Source: Sphaerisporangium sp039871875
GTDB taxonomy: Bacteria; Actinomycetota; Actinomycetes; Streptosporangiales; Streptosporangiaceae
DNA: 64,000 bases
Direction of reading: 5' to 3'
NCBI RefSeq assembly: GCF_039871875.1
Contig: NZ_JBDPMD010000033.1
Coordinates: 34,988 to 98,987, forward strand
Under the pieces are notes generated by a model. It made no database searches and was not told the origin of the DNA. It saw nothing but the letters and a program-made list of their open reading frames with translations. Positions 8,696 through 17,037 of this stretch are shown here, piece after piece (position 1 is the stretch's first letter; every line of letters starts with the position of its first letter). The position numbers were made by a program, and so were the translations under genes.

Positions 8696-8990
8696 CACGT
8701 TGATCCTCTCGTGCTGTGTGCCATTTGATCGCTCTTGACCGCCATTGCGACATGAGGGCGCTGATCGTTTGTCGCGTCGCCGGACGATCACTGGCACATG
8801 GCCCGTGAGGGCCCATCCGAGCCACCGTTACGGCATGCTTTCGGTCAACTGCTTTCCGTGATCGCCTGGCGAGCCTAGAGTGAGCCTGCTGATTCTGCTT
8901 CGCAAGCGGCTTCAGCGAAAATCTTCCACTGAAGAAAAGGTCGCCGGGCTGTCAGGGTGCAAAGACGAGAGTTCAAAGGAGGACGTAAAG
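8696..8990. other. Divergent intergenic region, no gene seen
   Basis: These 295 bp separate the anti-sigma-like pseudogene from the helix-turn-helix gene. The right end holds the strong ribosome site AAAGGAGG (8976-8983) for the latter. It is visibly less GC-rich than the surroundings. I found no convincing inverted repeat or -35/-10 pair. Confidence 0.6.
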
Positions 8991-9839
8991 GTGGATACGC
9001 CGTCGCTCCGGCAGCGCTGGCTAGGGGCGAAGCTCGCCGAACTCCGGCTACAGGCGGGTATCCCGTCTCTTGCTGTGGCCGCTGAGAAGTGCAAACGGTC
9101 GACAGGCTCGCTCAGCCGCATCGAGAACGGCCTCGTCGGAATTCCGCCTCGGGATATACCGCCCATTCTGGACGCCTATGAGATCGCTGATCCTGCCGTC
9201 CGAGAGAAACTGATGGTCGTGGCGGCGGAGATCCAGCATGAGCGGCGTGGCTGGTGGGTCGAGCACAGCGACGCCCTGGCGCCCTCGTACGTAGACCTGA
9301 TCCGGCTCGAGGCCGCGGCCACCGAGATTCGCACCTACGAGACCTACCTCATTCCCGGACTCTTGCAGACGGAGGCGTATGCCCGCGTGTTCGTAGCGGC
9401 CATGCGTGGTCTGAGTAGCGAGACCGAGTTGGACGAGTTCGTCGCCGTCCGTATGGCGCGCAAGGCGGTGCTCACTCGGGACGAGCCCGTCGTGCTGCGG
9501 GCGCTGATCAGCGAGGCGGCTCTTCGGCACCCTATCGGTGGGGCGAAGACCTTCAAGGAGCAGCTTGGGCATCTGCGGAGATGCGCAACCCTGCCCACTG
9601 TCACGGTGCAGGTACTCCCGTTCATGGATCGTCCCCATCCGGGCATGTCCGGCGCCTTCACCCTTCTGAACCTGCCACAGCTCACCGTCGCACATATCGA
9701 GGCGATGAACACCGATATGTACATTGAGGACGAGCATGGCGCGATGCAGTATCTCCGTGCCTACGAGCGTCTCTGCGAACTCGCCCTGACGCCAGAGGAG
9801 ACGGACTCCTTTCTGGAGAAGCTGGCGAATACTCTCTAA
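8991..9839 (+). CDS. XRE-family regulator with DUF5753 domain (WhiJ-like)
   Basis: The product has 282 residues from GTG 8991, chosen because AAAGGAGG lies 7 nt upstream; the frame is open to a GTG at 8880 with no ribosome site. Residues about 8-65 form a helix-turn-helix (LGAKLAELRLQAGIPSLAVA, then SLSRIENG). The rest matches the DUF5753 layout: GWWVEHSD, ETYLIPGLLQTEAYAR, VQVLPF and EDEHGAMQYL. Such proteins pair with DUF397 proteins and anti-sigma-like ATPases in actinomycete AbaA/WhiJ loci that influence development. All three occur here. The DUF397 gene follows after 48 bp on the same strand. Confidence 0.88.
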   Translation: MDTPSLRQRWLGAKLAELRLQAGIPSLAVAAEKCKRSTGSLSRIENGLVGIPPRDIPPILDAYEIADPAVREKLMVVAAEIQHERRGWWVEHSDALAPSYVDLIRLEAAATEIRTYETYLIPGLLQTEAYARVFVAAMRGLSSETELDEFVAVRMARKAVLTRDEPVVLRALISEAALRHPIGGAKTFKEQLGHLRRCATLPTVTVQVLPFMDRPHPGMSGAFTLLNLPQLTVAHIEAMNTDMYIEDEHGAMQYLRAYERLCELALTPEETDSFLEKLANTL

Positions 9840-9887
9840 GGAGCACGCTTCACACCGAAAGTGTCTCATATGCCAGGAGGTCAGCGG

Positions 9888-10271
9888 TTGGACAGCGTCT
9901 GGCGTAAAAGCTCTCGTAGTGGCGCCCAGAGCAACTGTGTGGAGGCTCGTTTCGACGGGGTGACCGTGTGGGTGCGTAACTCCAATGACGTGTCGCAGGA
10001 CAGGCCGATGATCGGGTTAGCGGCTGAGCGGTGGCTCGCGTTGCTCGAGCGGGTGCGCAGGGGAGATCTGGGTCTGGACCGGCTGGCCACACCCGTCCGC
10101 GTGGCGAGCGAGGTTCTCGTCTCCTTCGACGGACACCGGGTGGTCGTGCGGGGTGACGACGGACAGCCGGGTGTGGCGTACACGCCCGCCGAGTGGCGAG
10201 CCTTTCTCGAAGGCGTCCGCCACGACGGGGAGTTCACCCTCGCCTGGCTCGGCGAGCCGGTCACTCCGTGA
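9888..10271 (+). CDS. DUF397 protein with two DUF397-like halves
   Basis: The 127-residue product starts at TTG 9888 if the strong AGGAGG at 9875-9880 is used; ATG 9870 is the alternative but lacks a ribosome site. The N-terminus has the DUF397 hallmark WRKSSRSGAQSNCVEA followed by VWVRNS. A second, N-terminally eroded DUF397-like half follows (VRGDDGQPGVAYTPAEWRAFLEGVR). Members such as BldB act with a DUF5753 helix-turn-helix partner, and that gene lies directly upstream. Two halves in one chain are unusual because most DUF397 proteins have 60-80 residues with one unit. Confidence 0.8.
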   Translation: MDSVWRKSSRSGAQSNCVEARFDGVTVWVRNSNDVSQDRPMIGLAAERWLALLERVRRGDLGLDRLATPVRVASEVLVSFDGHRVVVRGDDGQPGVAYTPAEWRAFLEGVRHDGEFTLAWLGEPVTP

Positions 10272-10424
10272 TCCGCGGATTTTCGAGGAGCTCGCCGAGG
10301 TCGCCGGGTCCGGGCGCACCCTCTCGCCGAGGAGTGGACGGAGCTGTTCCGGCGGCATGATCAGTACATTGTCCGACGCGGCGCCGCCCGGCGGGGACGG
10401 GCGGGGGCCGTAGACTGGGGGATC

Positions 10425-11087
10425 ATGCCAGCACAGATCTCGCCCAGCATCCTCACCGCCGACTTCGCGCGGCTCGCCGACGAGGTGGCCAAGGTCGCGC
10501 ACGTGGCCGACTGGCTGCACGTCGACGTGATGGACAACCACTTCGTGCCGAACCTCACCATCGGGCTGCCGGTGGTCGAGTCCCTGGTGAAGGCCACCAC
10601 CCTGCCCGTCGACTGCCATCTCATGATCGAGGACCCGGACCGCTGGGCACCTGGCTACGCCGAGGCCGGGGCGGGCAGCGTCACCATCCACGCCGAGGCG
10701 GCGACCGCGCCGGTGCGCACCCTGCGGCGCATCCGCGAGGCGGGGGCCCGGGCCGGGTTCGCCCTCAACCCCGGCACCGCCGTGCAGGACTACGAGGACC
10801 TGCTCGGTGAGATCGACATGCTGCTGGTGATGACGGTGGAGCCGGGCTTCGGCGGCCAGTCGTTCCTCGACATCATGCTGCCCAAGATCCGCAGGGCCCG
10901 GGAGCTGATCCGCAAGCACGGCGGCGAGATCTGGCTCCAGGTGGACGGCGGCGTCTCCGCGGCCACCATCGAGCGGTGCGCGGAGGCCGGCGCCGACGTC
11001 TTCGTGGCCGGGAACGCCGTGTACGGGGCCGACGACCCCGCGGGCGCCGTCCAGGCCCTCCGCGCCCAGGCCGCCCGCCTGCTCTAG
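10425..11087 (+). CDS. rpe: Ribulose-phosphate 3-epimerase
   Basis: The 220-residue TIM-barrel enzyme interconverts ribulose-5-phosphate and xylulose-5-phosphate in the pentose phosphate pathway. Family motifs are in order: ISPSILTADFARL, the metal-site HVDVMDNHFVPN, DCHLMIEDP, MTVEPGFGGQ and VDGGV, which together give the usual His/Asp metal ligands. Length and start are normal. A TAGACT -10-like box (10411-10416) lies only 8 nt before the ATG, so the transcript may have almost no leader. Ribulose-5-phosphate is also a riboflavin precursor, but the rib operon is 7 kb away and separate. Confidence 0.96.
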   Translation: MPAQISPSILTADFARLADEVAKVAHVADWLHVDVMDNHFVPNLTIGLPVVESLVKATTLPVDCHLMIEDPDRWAPGYAEAGAGSVTIHAEAATAPVRTLRRIREAGARAGFALNPGTAVQDYEDLLGEIDMLLVMTVEPGFGGQSFLDIMLPKIRRARELIRKHGGEIWLQVDGGVSAATIERCAEAGADVFVAGNAVYGADDPAGAVQALRAQAARLL

Positions 11088-11156
11088 TGAGGTTTCCTTC
11101 CTGGGGCGCCGCCGCGGTGGGGCGGCCCGCGGGACGGGAAGCTCCCCGGGGCCGCG

Positions 11157-11900
11157 CTAGACGAGGCCGCCGCTCGCGCGGATGTTCTGGCCGGTGATCC
11201 AGCGGGCGTCGGGGCCGGCGAGGAAGGCCACCACGGCGGCGACGTCGTCGGGTGTGCCGAGGCGGCGCAGCGGCGTGATGGCCGTGGCCATCTCCAGGGC
11301 CTCCGGCGGGTTGGTGCCGCGGAGCAGGTCGGTGTCGGTGGCGCCGGGGGAGACGATGTTCACGGTGATGCCGCGGGGGCCGAGCTCCTGGGCGGCGACC
11401 AGGCTGAGCTGTTCCAGGGCGCCCTTGCCGGCGGCGTAGGCCGCGATGCCGGGGGATGAACGTACGGTGTTGACGGTCGAGATGTTGATCACCCGGCCGC
11501 CGTCGGGCATGTGCCGGGCGGCGTGGCGCAGGGTGAGGAAGATCGCGCGGGCGTTCGCCGTCATCGCCCGGTCGAAGTCCTCCTCGGCCAGGTCGGCCAG
11601 CGGCGTGGGGACGAACGCAGGGGCGGCGTTGTTCACCAGGATGTCCACCGTCCCGAGCCGTTCCGCCGCGGCCTCCATGAGCCGCGTGGCGGCGCCCGGC
11701 TCGGCGAGGTCGGCCCGCACGGCGTGCGCGGCGCCCCCGGCCGCCTTGACGCCCCGCTCCACCTCGGCCGCCGCCTCCGCGTTGGCGGCGTAGCCGAACA
11801 CCACCTCGGCGCCGTCCGCGGCCAGGCGTTCCACGATGGCCCGCCCGATGCCTCGCGACCCTCCGGTGACCACGGCCTTCCTGTCCCGCAACACCGCCAC
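11157..11900 (-). CDS. SDR family NAD(P)-dependent oxidoreductase
   Basis: The 247-residue protein is a classical short-chain dehydrogenase/reductase with cofactor motif TGGSRGIG, NNAA, catalytic Ser in INISTVN, and Tyr/Lys in YAAGKG. The start is a GTG at 11900 with GGGAGG about 6 nt upstream. It resembles FabG-like 3-oxoacyl reductases and glucose dehydrogenase-like SDRs, and the substrate cannot be assigned. It lies 73 bp downstream of oppF on the same strand and could be the tail of that transcript. It is convergent with rpe. Confidence 0.88.
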   Translation of the reverse strand: MAVLRDRKAVVTGGSRGIGRAIVERLAADGAEVVFGYAANAEAAAEVERGVKAAGGAAHAVRADLAEPGAATRLMEAAAERLGTVDILVNNAAPAFVPTPLADLAEEDFDRAMTANARAIFLTLRHAARHMPDGGRVINISTVNTVRSSPGIAAYAAGKGALEQLSLVAAQELGPRGITVNIVSPGATDTDLLRGTNPPEALEMATAITPLRRLGTPDDVAAVVAFLAGPDARWITGQNIRASGGLV

Positions 11901-11973
11901 GGCGGCCTCCCGATCTCTCGTGAACCCGGCATGGACGAACCTACGTCCTCGAGCGGCTCCGCGGGGCGCCGGT

Positions 11974-13008
11974 TCAGGCGAGCGCGGGGTCGAGGATGAC
12001 GTCCTCGCCGTGGGTGGTCGGGGCCTCGGGGAAGTGGCAGGCCGTCAGGTGGCCCTCGTGGTTGCCCTCCAGGCGGACGAGCGGCGGCTCCTCCATGGCG
12101 CACTTGTCCTGGGCCTTCCAGCAGCGGGTGCGGAAGCGGCAGCCGGACGGCGGGTCGATGGGGGAGGGCACGTCCCCGGTGAGGCGGATGCGCTCGGTGG
12201 CGGGCTTGTCCTCCAGCTCCACCTCGGGGACGGCGGACAGCAGGGCGTGGGTGTACGGGTGGCGGGGCCGCTCGTAGATGGACGTCCGGTCACCCACCTC
12301 GACGATCTTGCCGAGGTACATCACGGCGACCCGCTGCGAGAAGTGCCGCACCACGGCCAGGTCGTGCGCGATGAACAGGAACGCGATGCCGAGGTCGCGC
12401 TGAAGCTGCTGCAGCAGGTTGACGACCTGCGCCTGGATGGACACGTCCAGCGCGGACACCGGCTCGTCGGCCACGATCAGCTTCGGCTCCAGCGCGAGGG
12501 CCCGCGCGACGCCGATGCGCTGCCGCTGCCCGCCGGAGAACTCGTGCGGGAAGCGGTTGTAGTGCTCGGGGTTGAGCCCGACGATCTCCAGCAGCTCCCT
12601 GACCCGCTTCTGCCGCCCGCCGGGCGGGTTGATGCCGTTGACCTCCATGGGCCCGCTGATGATGCCGCCCACGGTGTGCCGGGGGTTCAGCGAGGAGTAC
12701 GGGTCCTGGAAGATCATCTGGATCTCGGACCGGATCGGCTTGAGCTGCCGCCGGCTCGAATGCGCGATGTCCTTGCCCTGGTACAGGATCTTCCCGGCGG
12801 TGGGCTCCAGCAGCCGCGCGACCAGCCGCCCGGTGGTCGACTTGCCGCACCCGGACTCCCCCACCAGGCCGAGGGTGTGCCCCGCCTCCACGGCCAGGTC
12901 CACGCCGTCCACCGCGTGCACCCGCCCGACCTGCCGTTTGAGGACGAGCCCGCCGGTCACGGGGAAGTGCTTGGTCAGGCCGGACAGCTCCAGCAGCGTC
13001 TCGCTCAC
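11974..13008 (-). CDS. oppF: Oligopeptide ABC importer ATP-binding protein
   Basis: The 344-residue ATPase has Walker A GESGCGKST, signature SGGQRQRIGVARAL, Walker B LIVADEPVSALD and the C-terminal oligopeptide/dipeptide extension with PSGCRFRTRC and a further Cys. SALDVSIQAQVVNLLQQLQ is the wording typical of OppF/DppF. It overlaps oppD by 4 bp (ATGA), so the two are translated together and probably form the heterodimeric motor of the importer. Substrate (peptides, nickel or other small molecules) is inferred from the family only. Confidence 0.92.
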   Translation of the reverse strand: MSETLLELSGLTKHFPVTGGLVLKRQVGRVHAVDGVDLAVEAGHTLGLVGESGCGKSTTGRLVARLLEPTAGKILYQGKDIAHSSRRQLKPIRSEIQMIFQDPYSSLNPRHTVGGIISGPMEVNGINPPGGRQKRVRELLEIVGLNPEHYNRFPHEFSGGQRQRIGVARALALEPKLIVADEPVSALDVSIQAQVVNLLQQLQRDLGIAFLFIAHDLAVVRHFSQRVAVMYLGKIVEVGDRTSIYERPRHPYTHALLSAVPEVELEDKPATERIRLTGDVPSPIDPPSGCRFRTRCWKAQDKCAMEEPPLVRLEGNHEGHLTACHFPEAPTTHGEDVILDPALA

Positions 13009-14069
13009 AGTCGTCCCTTGATCTGGCCGTCGAAGATCTCCCGCTTCTGCGCGAGCGTCAGGTAGCAGGCGTCCCGGTGCCCCGAGGCGGGGGACAACTC
13101 GGGCCGCTCGGTCTCACACATGTCCCCGGGGACCCGGTCCCGGTAGTCGCAGCGCGGGTGGAAGGGGCAGCCGGGCGGCGGGTTGAGCAGGCTCGGCGGC
13201 GTGCCCCGCACCGGCAGCAGCGGCAGGTCCACGTTGGAGTCGAGCCGCGGCATGGAGCCGAGCAGCCCCCAGGTGTACGGGTGGCGCGGCTCGCGCAGCA
13301 CCTCGCGCACGCCGCCCTGCTCGATGGCCCGACCGGCGTACATCACGAGCACGTCGTGCGCGGTGCGCGCCACCACGCCGAGGTCGTGGGTGATCAGGAT
13401 GATCGAGGTGCCGAACTGCTGCTGCAGCTCCTTGAGCAGGTCGAGGATCTGCGCCTGCACCGTCACGTCCAGCGCGGTGGTGGGCTCGTCGGCGATGAGC
13501 AGGTCGGGGTCGCAGACCAGCGCCATGGCGATCATGACGCGCTGGCGCATGCCGCCGGAGAACTGGTGCGGGTAGTCGTCCACCCGCGTCTGGGCGTGCG
13601 GGATGCCGACCCGCCGCAGCATCTCGATCGCCCGGTCGCGCGCCTCGCGCTTGCTCGCGCCCTTGTGCTTGCGGTAGGTCTCGCCGATCTGCCGCCCCAC
13701 GGTGTGGTACGGCGACAACGAGGTCAGCGGGTCCTGGAAGATCATCGCGATGCGGTCGCCGCGCAGCTTCTCCATGGCGGCGCGCGGGGCGCCGACGAGC
13801 TGGCGGTCCTCCAGCCAGACCTCGCCGCCGATCTTGGTGACGGCCGGGTCGTGCAGCCCGAGGATGGTGAGGGTGGACACCGACTTGCCCGACCCCGACT
13901 CCCCGACGATGCCGAGGGTGGTGCCCTTCTCCAGGTCGTACGAGAGCCGGTCCACCGCGTGGACGACGCCGTCCTCGGTGCTGAACTGCACGGACAGATC
14001 CCTGACCGACAGGAACGGCCCGGGGCCGCGCGGGCCGGCCGGTTCGCGCTCCCAGGTCACGGTGGTCAC
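13005..14069 (-). CDS. oppD: Oligopeptide ABC importer ATP-binding protein
   Basis: The 354-residue ATPase has Walker A GESGSGKSVS, the Q-loop MIFQDPLTSLSP, signature FSGGMRQRVMIAMAL, Walker B LLIADEPTTALD and the C-terminal oligopeptide extension (PPGCPFHPRC plus downstream Cys). It precedes oppF with a 4-bp overlap and follows oppB after 33 bp. As the OppD partner it binds and hydrolyses ATP with OppF on the cytoplasmic face of the OppB/OppC channel. Confidence 0.92.
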   Translation of the reverse strand: MTTVTWEREPAGPRGPGPFLSVRDLSVQFSTEDGVVHAVDRLSYDLEKGTTLGIVGESGSGKSVSTLTILGLHDPAVTKIGGEVWLEDRQLVGAPRAAMEKLRGDRIAMIFQDPLTSLSPYHTVGRQIGETYRKHKGASKREARDRAIEMLRRVGIPHAQTRVDDYPHQFSGGMRQRVMIAMALVCDPDLLIADEPTTALDVTVQAQILDLLKELQQQFGTSIILITHDLGVVARTAHDVLVMYAGRAIEQGGVREVLREPRHPYTWGLLGSMPRLDSNVDLPLLPVRGTPPSLLNPPPGCPFHPRCDYRDRVPGDMCETERPELSPASGHRDACYLTLAQKREIFDGQIKGRL

Positions 14070-14102
14070 TCGGTGCTCCTTGTGGTGGTTCGGGAGGACA
14101 TG

Positions 14103-15083
14103 TCAGGTGAGCCGTACACGGGGGTCGATGACGGCGTAGAGGACGTCCACCACGATGTTGAGGACGACGATGGCGAACGCCCCGACCAGCGTCACGCCGA
14201 GCAGCATGGGCAGGTCGGTGTTCTGCACGGCGCGCACCGCCAGCTCGCCGATGCCGTGCAGGGTGAACGTCTGCTCGGTGATGATGGCGCCGCCGAGCAG
14301 GGTGGCGAGGTCCACGCCGAAGATGGTCACGATGGGGATCATCGCGCCGCGCCAGGCGAACCGCAGGAAGACCGTGCGGCTGGACATGCCCTTGGCGCGT
14401 GCGGTCCGCACGTAGTCCTCGGCGAGCTGCTCCACCATGACCGAGCGGGTCATGCGGGTGTAGTTGGCGGTGAAGATGATCGACAGCACCACCCACGGGA
14501 TCAGCAGGTGCACGAACCAGCCGACGGGGTCCTCGGTGAACGGGATGTAGCGGGGCCGCGGCAGCAGCCCCATGCTGTCCACGATGAAGAACACCAGCAG
14601 CGGCCCGACGAAGTAGATCTGCAGCGACGCGCCGATCACCGACGACGTGCTGGCGATCTTGTCGAGTGGCCTGCCCTGCTGCCACGCCGCGATCATGCCG
14701 GTGATCACGCCGAACGAAAGGATCACCACGGCCGCTCCCGCGGTCACCGACAGGGTGACGGGGAAACGGTCCACGATCGCGGAGAACACCGGCTCCTGCG
14801 TGGCGAAGGAGTAGCCGAGGCACGGCGCGTCGCACGTGCCGAACTGCACGAGGTCACGGCCGGTGAAGATGCCCCCCAGCCAGTGCAGGTACTGCACGAA
14901 CAGCGGCTCGTCCATGCCCAGGTTGTGGCGGATCAGCTCCAGGTTCTGCGGCGGGCAGATCTTGCCGCAGAACGCCCGTGCCGGGTCGCGGGGCACGGCG
15001 TAGAAGAGGAAGAACGTGACGGCGCTGATGATCAGCAGGATCACGGCGGCGCCGATGACACGGCGGACGAAAAACCGGAACAT
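14103..15083 (-). CDS. oppB: Oligopeptide ABC importer permease
   Basis: The 326-residue inner-membrane protein starts at ATG 15083 (MFRFFVRRVIGAA), which matches the OppB family start; the frame is open further upstream but that part is not hydrophobic. The first membrane segment is followed by a roughly 90-residue external region, then further segments. The EAA-type loop is YVRTARAKGM, where the ATPases dock. It lies between oppA and oppD and pairs with oppC, which lies upstream of oppA. The external loop carries several Cys (FCGKIC, CDAPC), perhaps a disulfide. Confidence 0.92.
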   Translation of the reverse strand: MFRFFVRRVIGAAVILLIISAVTFFLFYAVPRDPARAFCGKICPPQNLELIRHNLGMDEPLFVQYLHWLGGIFTGRDLVQFGTCDAPCLGYSFATQEPVFSAIVDRFPVTLSVTAGAAVVILSFGVITGMIAAWQQGRPLDKIASTSSVIGASLQIYFVGPLLVFFIVDSMGLLPRPRYIPFTEDPVGWFVHLLIPWVVLSIIFTANYTRMTRSVMVEQLAEDYVRTARAKGMSSRTVFLRFAWRGAMIPIVTIFGVDLATLLGGAIITEQTFTLHGIGELAVRAVQNTDLPMLLGVTLVGAFAIVVLNIVVDVLYAVIDPRVRLT

Positions 15084-15197
15084 GGCCTCGGACTGCTTCT
15101 CCAGCCGGTGTGACCGGTGGTCGGGACGGGACGGGCGGCTCCGCGGCCCCGCCGTACCGGGCACAGGTCCGGTACGGCGGCGCCGCGGGCGCGGGAA

Positions 15198-16976
15198 CTA
15201 CTTGACGAACACGTTCAGCGGGTACTGCTCGCCCGAGATCGGGTCGAACTCGACGCCGCCGAGCCCGGAGCCGTACAGACCGAAGTAGGTCTGGTAGTAC
15301 TCCGGCACGATGGCCGCCTGCTCCATGATCATCTTGTCGATCGCGGCCCACGCCTTGCCGGCCTCCACCGGGTCGGCGATGGCGTTGGCCTTGTCGATCG
15401 CCTCGTTGATCGCCGGCACGTTCAGGTGGCTGTAGTTGGACGCGTTGTCGGCGATCTGCCGGCCGTCGAACAGAGGCTGGATGGCGGTCGAGCCGGTCGG
15501 CCAGTCGGCGGCCCAGCCGCCCCAGTAGATGTCGTACTTGTTGTCCACCGGGCCGATGGCGTCGTAGTAGGTCGCCGGGTTGAGCGGCTTGGCCACGACC
15601 TTGAAGCCGGCCTTGGTCAGCGCGTCCTTGATCGCGACGGTGATCTTCTCCTGGGTCGGCGTCTGGTTGTAGGCGTAGACCACGGTCGGGTTGGGCTGCC
15701 CGGCCTCCTGGAGCAGCTGCTTGGCGCCCTCGGGGTCGCCGGTGGGCTTGGCCCGCATGCCGTACAGGTCGAACGCCTCGTAGCCGAGCACCGTCGGGCT
15801 CATCACGGTCGTGGCGATCTGGCCGGTGTTGACCTCACCGCCCGCGATGAGCTGCACCTGCTTGGACGGCCAGGCCTTGATGATCGCCTGGCGGACCTTC
15901 ACGTCGGTGATCCGCTTGGTGTTGATGTTGTAGAAGGTGGTGAACGGCGTGAGGCCACGCACCGAGCGCTTCATCGCGTCGGGGTTGTTCAGCACCTCCT
16001 GCACCCGCTCGGCCGCGACGGCGTTGTGGAAGGTCATCGCGGTCTTGTCCGCGCCGCTGTCCGCGAGGAAGCGCTCGGTGGAGTTCTGCGCCTGCACGCC
16101 GAACTCCATGTGCCACTTGTCGGGGAAGGCGTTGCGGATCGGGTCGGTGTTCGGGTCCCAGTGGGGGTTGCGCTCCAGGTCCAGCGACTTGTCGGTCACG
16201 TGGCTGACGATCTGGTACGGCCCGGAGGAGAAGGGCTTCTTGTCGTACTTCTCCTTGGTGTCCTGCGCCTTCGGCACCGCGCCGTAGCCGGTCATGGCCA
16301 CGGTGAAGTTGAAGTCGGGGTGCGGGGCGGTCAGGGTGAAGACGATCGTCTTGTCGTCGGGGGTCTGGATGGCGTCCAGCGACTTGCCGTCGTACGGGCC
16401 CTCGTAGGCCTTGCGGTAGTCGCCCTCGACCAGCCACTGCTGGACGTAGGTCGGGCCCTCGGTGATGAACGGCGCGAACAGCCGCTCGAAGCTGTACTTG
16501 ATGTCACCCGAGGTGATCGGCGTGCCGTCCTGCCACTTCAGGCCGTCCTTGAGGGTGAACTTCCAGGTCTTGCCGCCGTCGGTGGTGGTGCCGGTGTCGG
16601 TGGCGAGGTCGCCGACCAGCGTGATCTTGCCGCCCTCCTGCCGGTAGCCGGTGAGCTGCCGGGTGAACAGCAGGGAGACGGTGGAGTTGTAGTTCAGGTA
16701 GATGCGCCCCGGGTCCAGGTGGGAGAAGTCGTCCCGGTCGATCATGTTGACCGTGCCGCCGCGCTTGGAACCGGGGACGGCGGGCGCCGGGCCCTTGGAG
16801 TCCTCGGCGGTGCCGACGGTGATGGCGCTGACCGCCTTGTTCTCCAGCGGCGTGCTGGAGGTGCCGCCCGGCGACGCCGCGGGGCCGCCGCCCCCGCCCT
16901 TGGCGCAGCCGGCCAGCGTCAGTGCCCCGGCCGTGAGGATCACCACCGCGGCGGTGCTCCTGCGTGAGATTCTCAT
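15198..16976 (-). CDS. oppA: Oligopeptide-binding lipoprotein of the ABC importer
   Basis: The 592-residue substrate-binding protein (SBP_bac_5 family) has a lipoprotein signal at its start: two Arg, a hydrophobic stretch and lipobox LAGC, predicting a membrane-anchored exported protein after cleavage before Cys24. The mature part shows the family landmarks SHLDPGRIY, LKDGLKWQDGTPITSGDIKYS and WGGWAADWPTGS. It captures peptide-like substrates and delivers them to OppB/OppC. It lies between oppC and oppB, which is not the common A-B-C order. Confidence 0.93.
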   Translation of the reverse strand: MRISRRSTAAVVILTAGALTLAGCAKGGGGGPAASPGGTSSTPLENKAVSAITVGTAEDSKGPAPAVPGSKRGGTVNMIDRDDFSHLDPGRIYLNYNSTVSLLFTRQLTGYRQEGGKITLVGDLATDTGTTTDGGKTWKFTLKDGLKWQDGTPITSGDIKYSFERLFAPFITEGPTYVQQWLVEGDYRKAYEGPYDGKSLDAIQTPDDKTIVFTLTAPHPDFNFTVAMTGYGAVPKAQDTKEKYDKKPFSSGPYQIVSHVTDKSLDLERNPHWDPNTDPIRNAFPDKWHMEFGVQAQNSTERFLADSGADKTAMTFHNAVAAERVQEVLNNPDAMKRSVRGLTPFTTFYNINTKRITDVKVRQAIIKAWPSKQVQLIAGGEVNTGQIATTVMSPTVLGYEAFDLYGMRAKPTGDPEGAKQLLQEAGQPNPTVVYAYNQTPTQEKITVAIKDALTKAGFKVVAKPLNPATYYDAIGPVDNKYDIYWGGWAADWPTGSTAIQPLFDGRQIADNASNYSHLNVPAINEAIDKANAIADPVEAGKAWAAIDKMIMEQAAIVPEYYQTYFGLYGSGLGGVEFDPISGEQYPLNVFVK

Positions 16977-17037
16977 ATCGCCCTTCCTGATTCCTGGGAT
17001 TCTTGGGCCGTCCGGGGGAGGACGGCGGGGAAGCGGC

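Noticed and set aside
10272..10424. Possible gene remnant (EEWTELFRRHDQY) upstream of rpe
   Set aside because: No start, no family match I can name, and it would overlap the rpe promoter.
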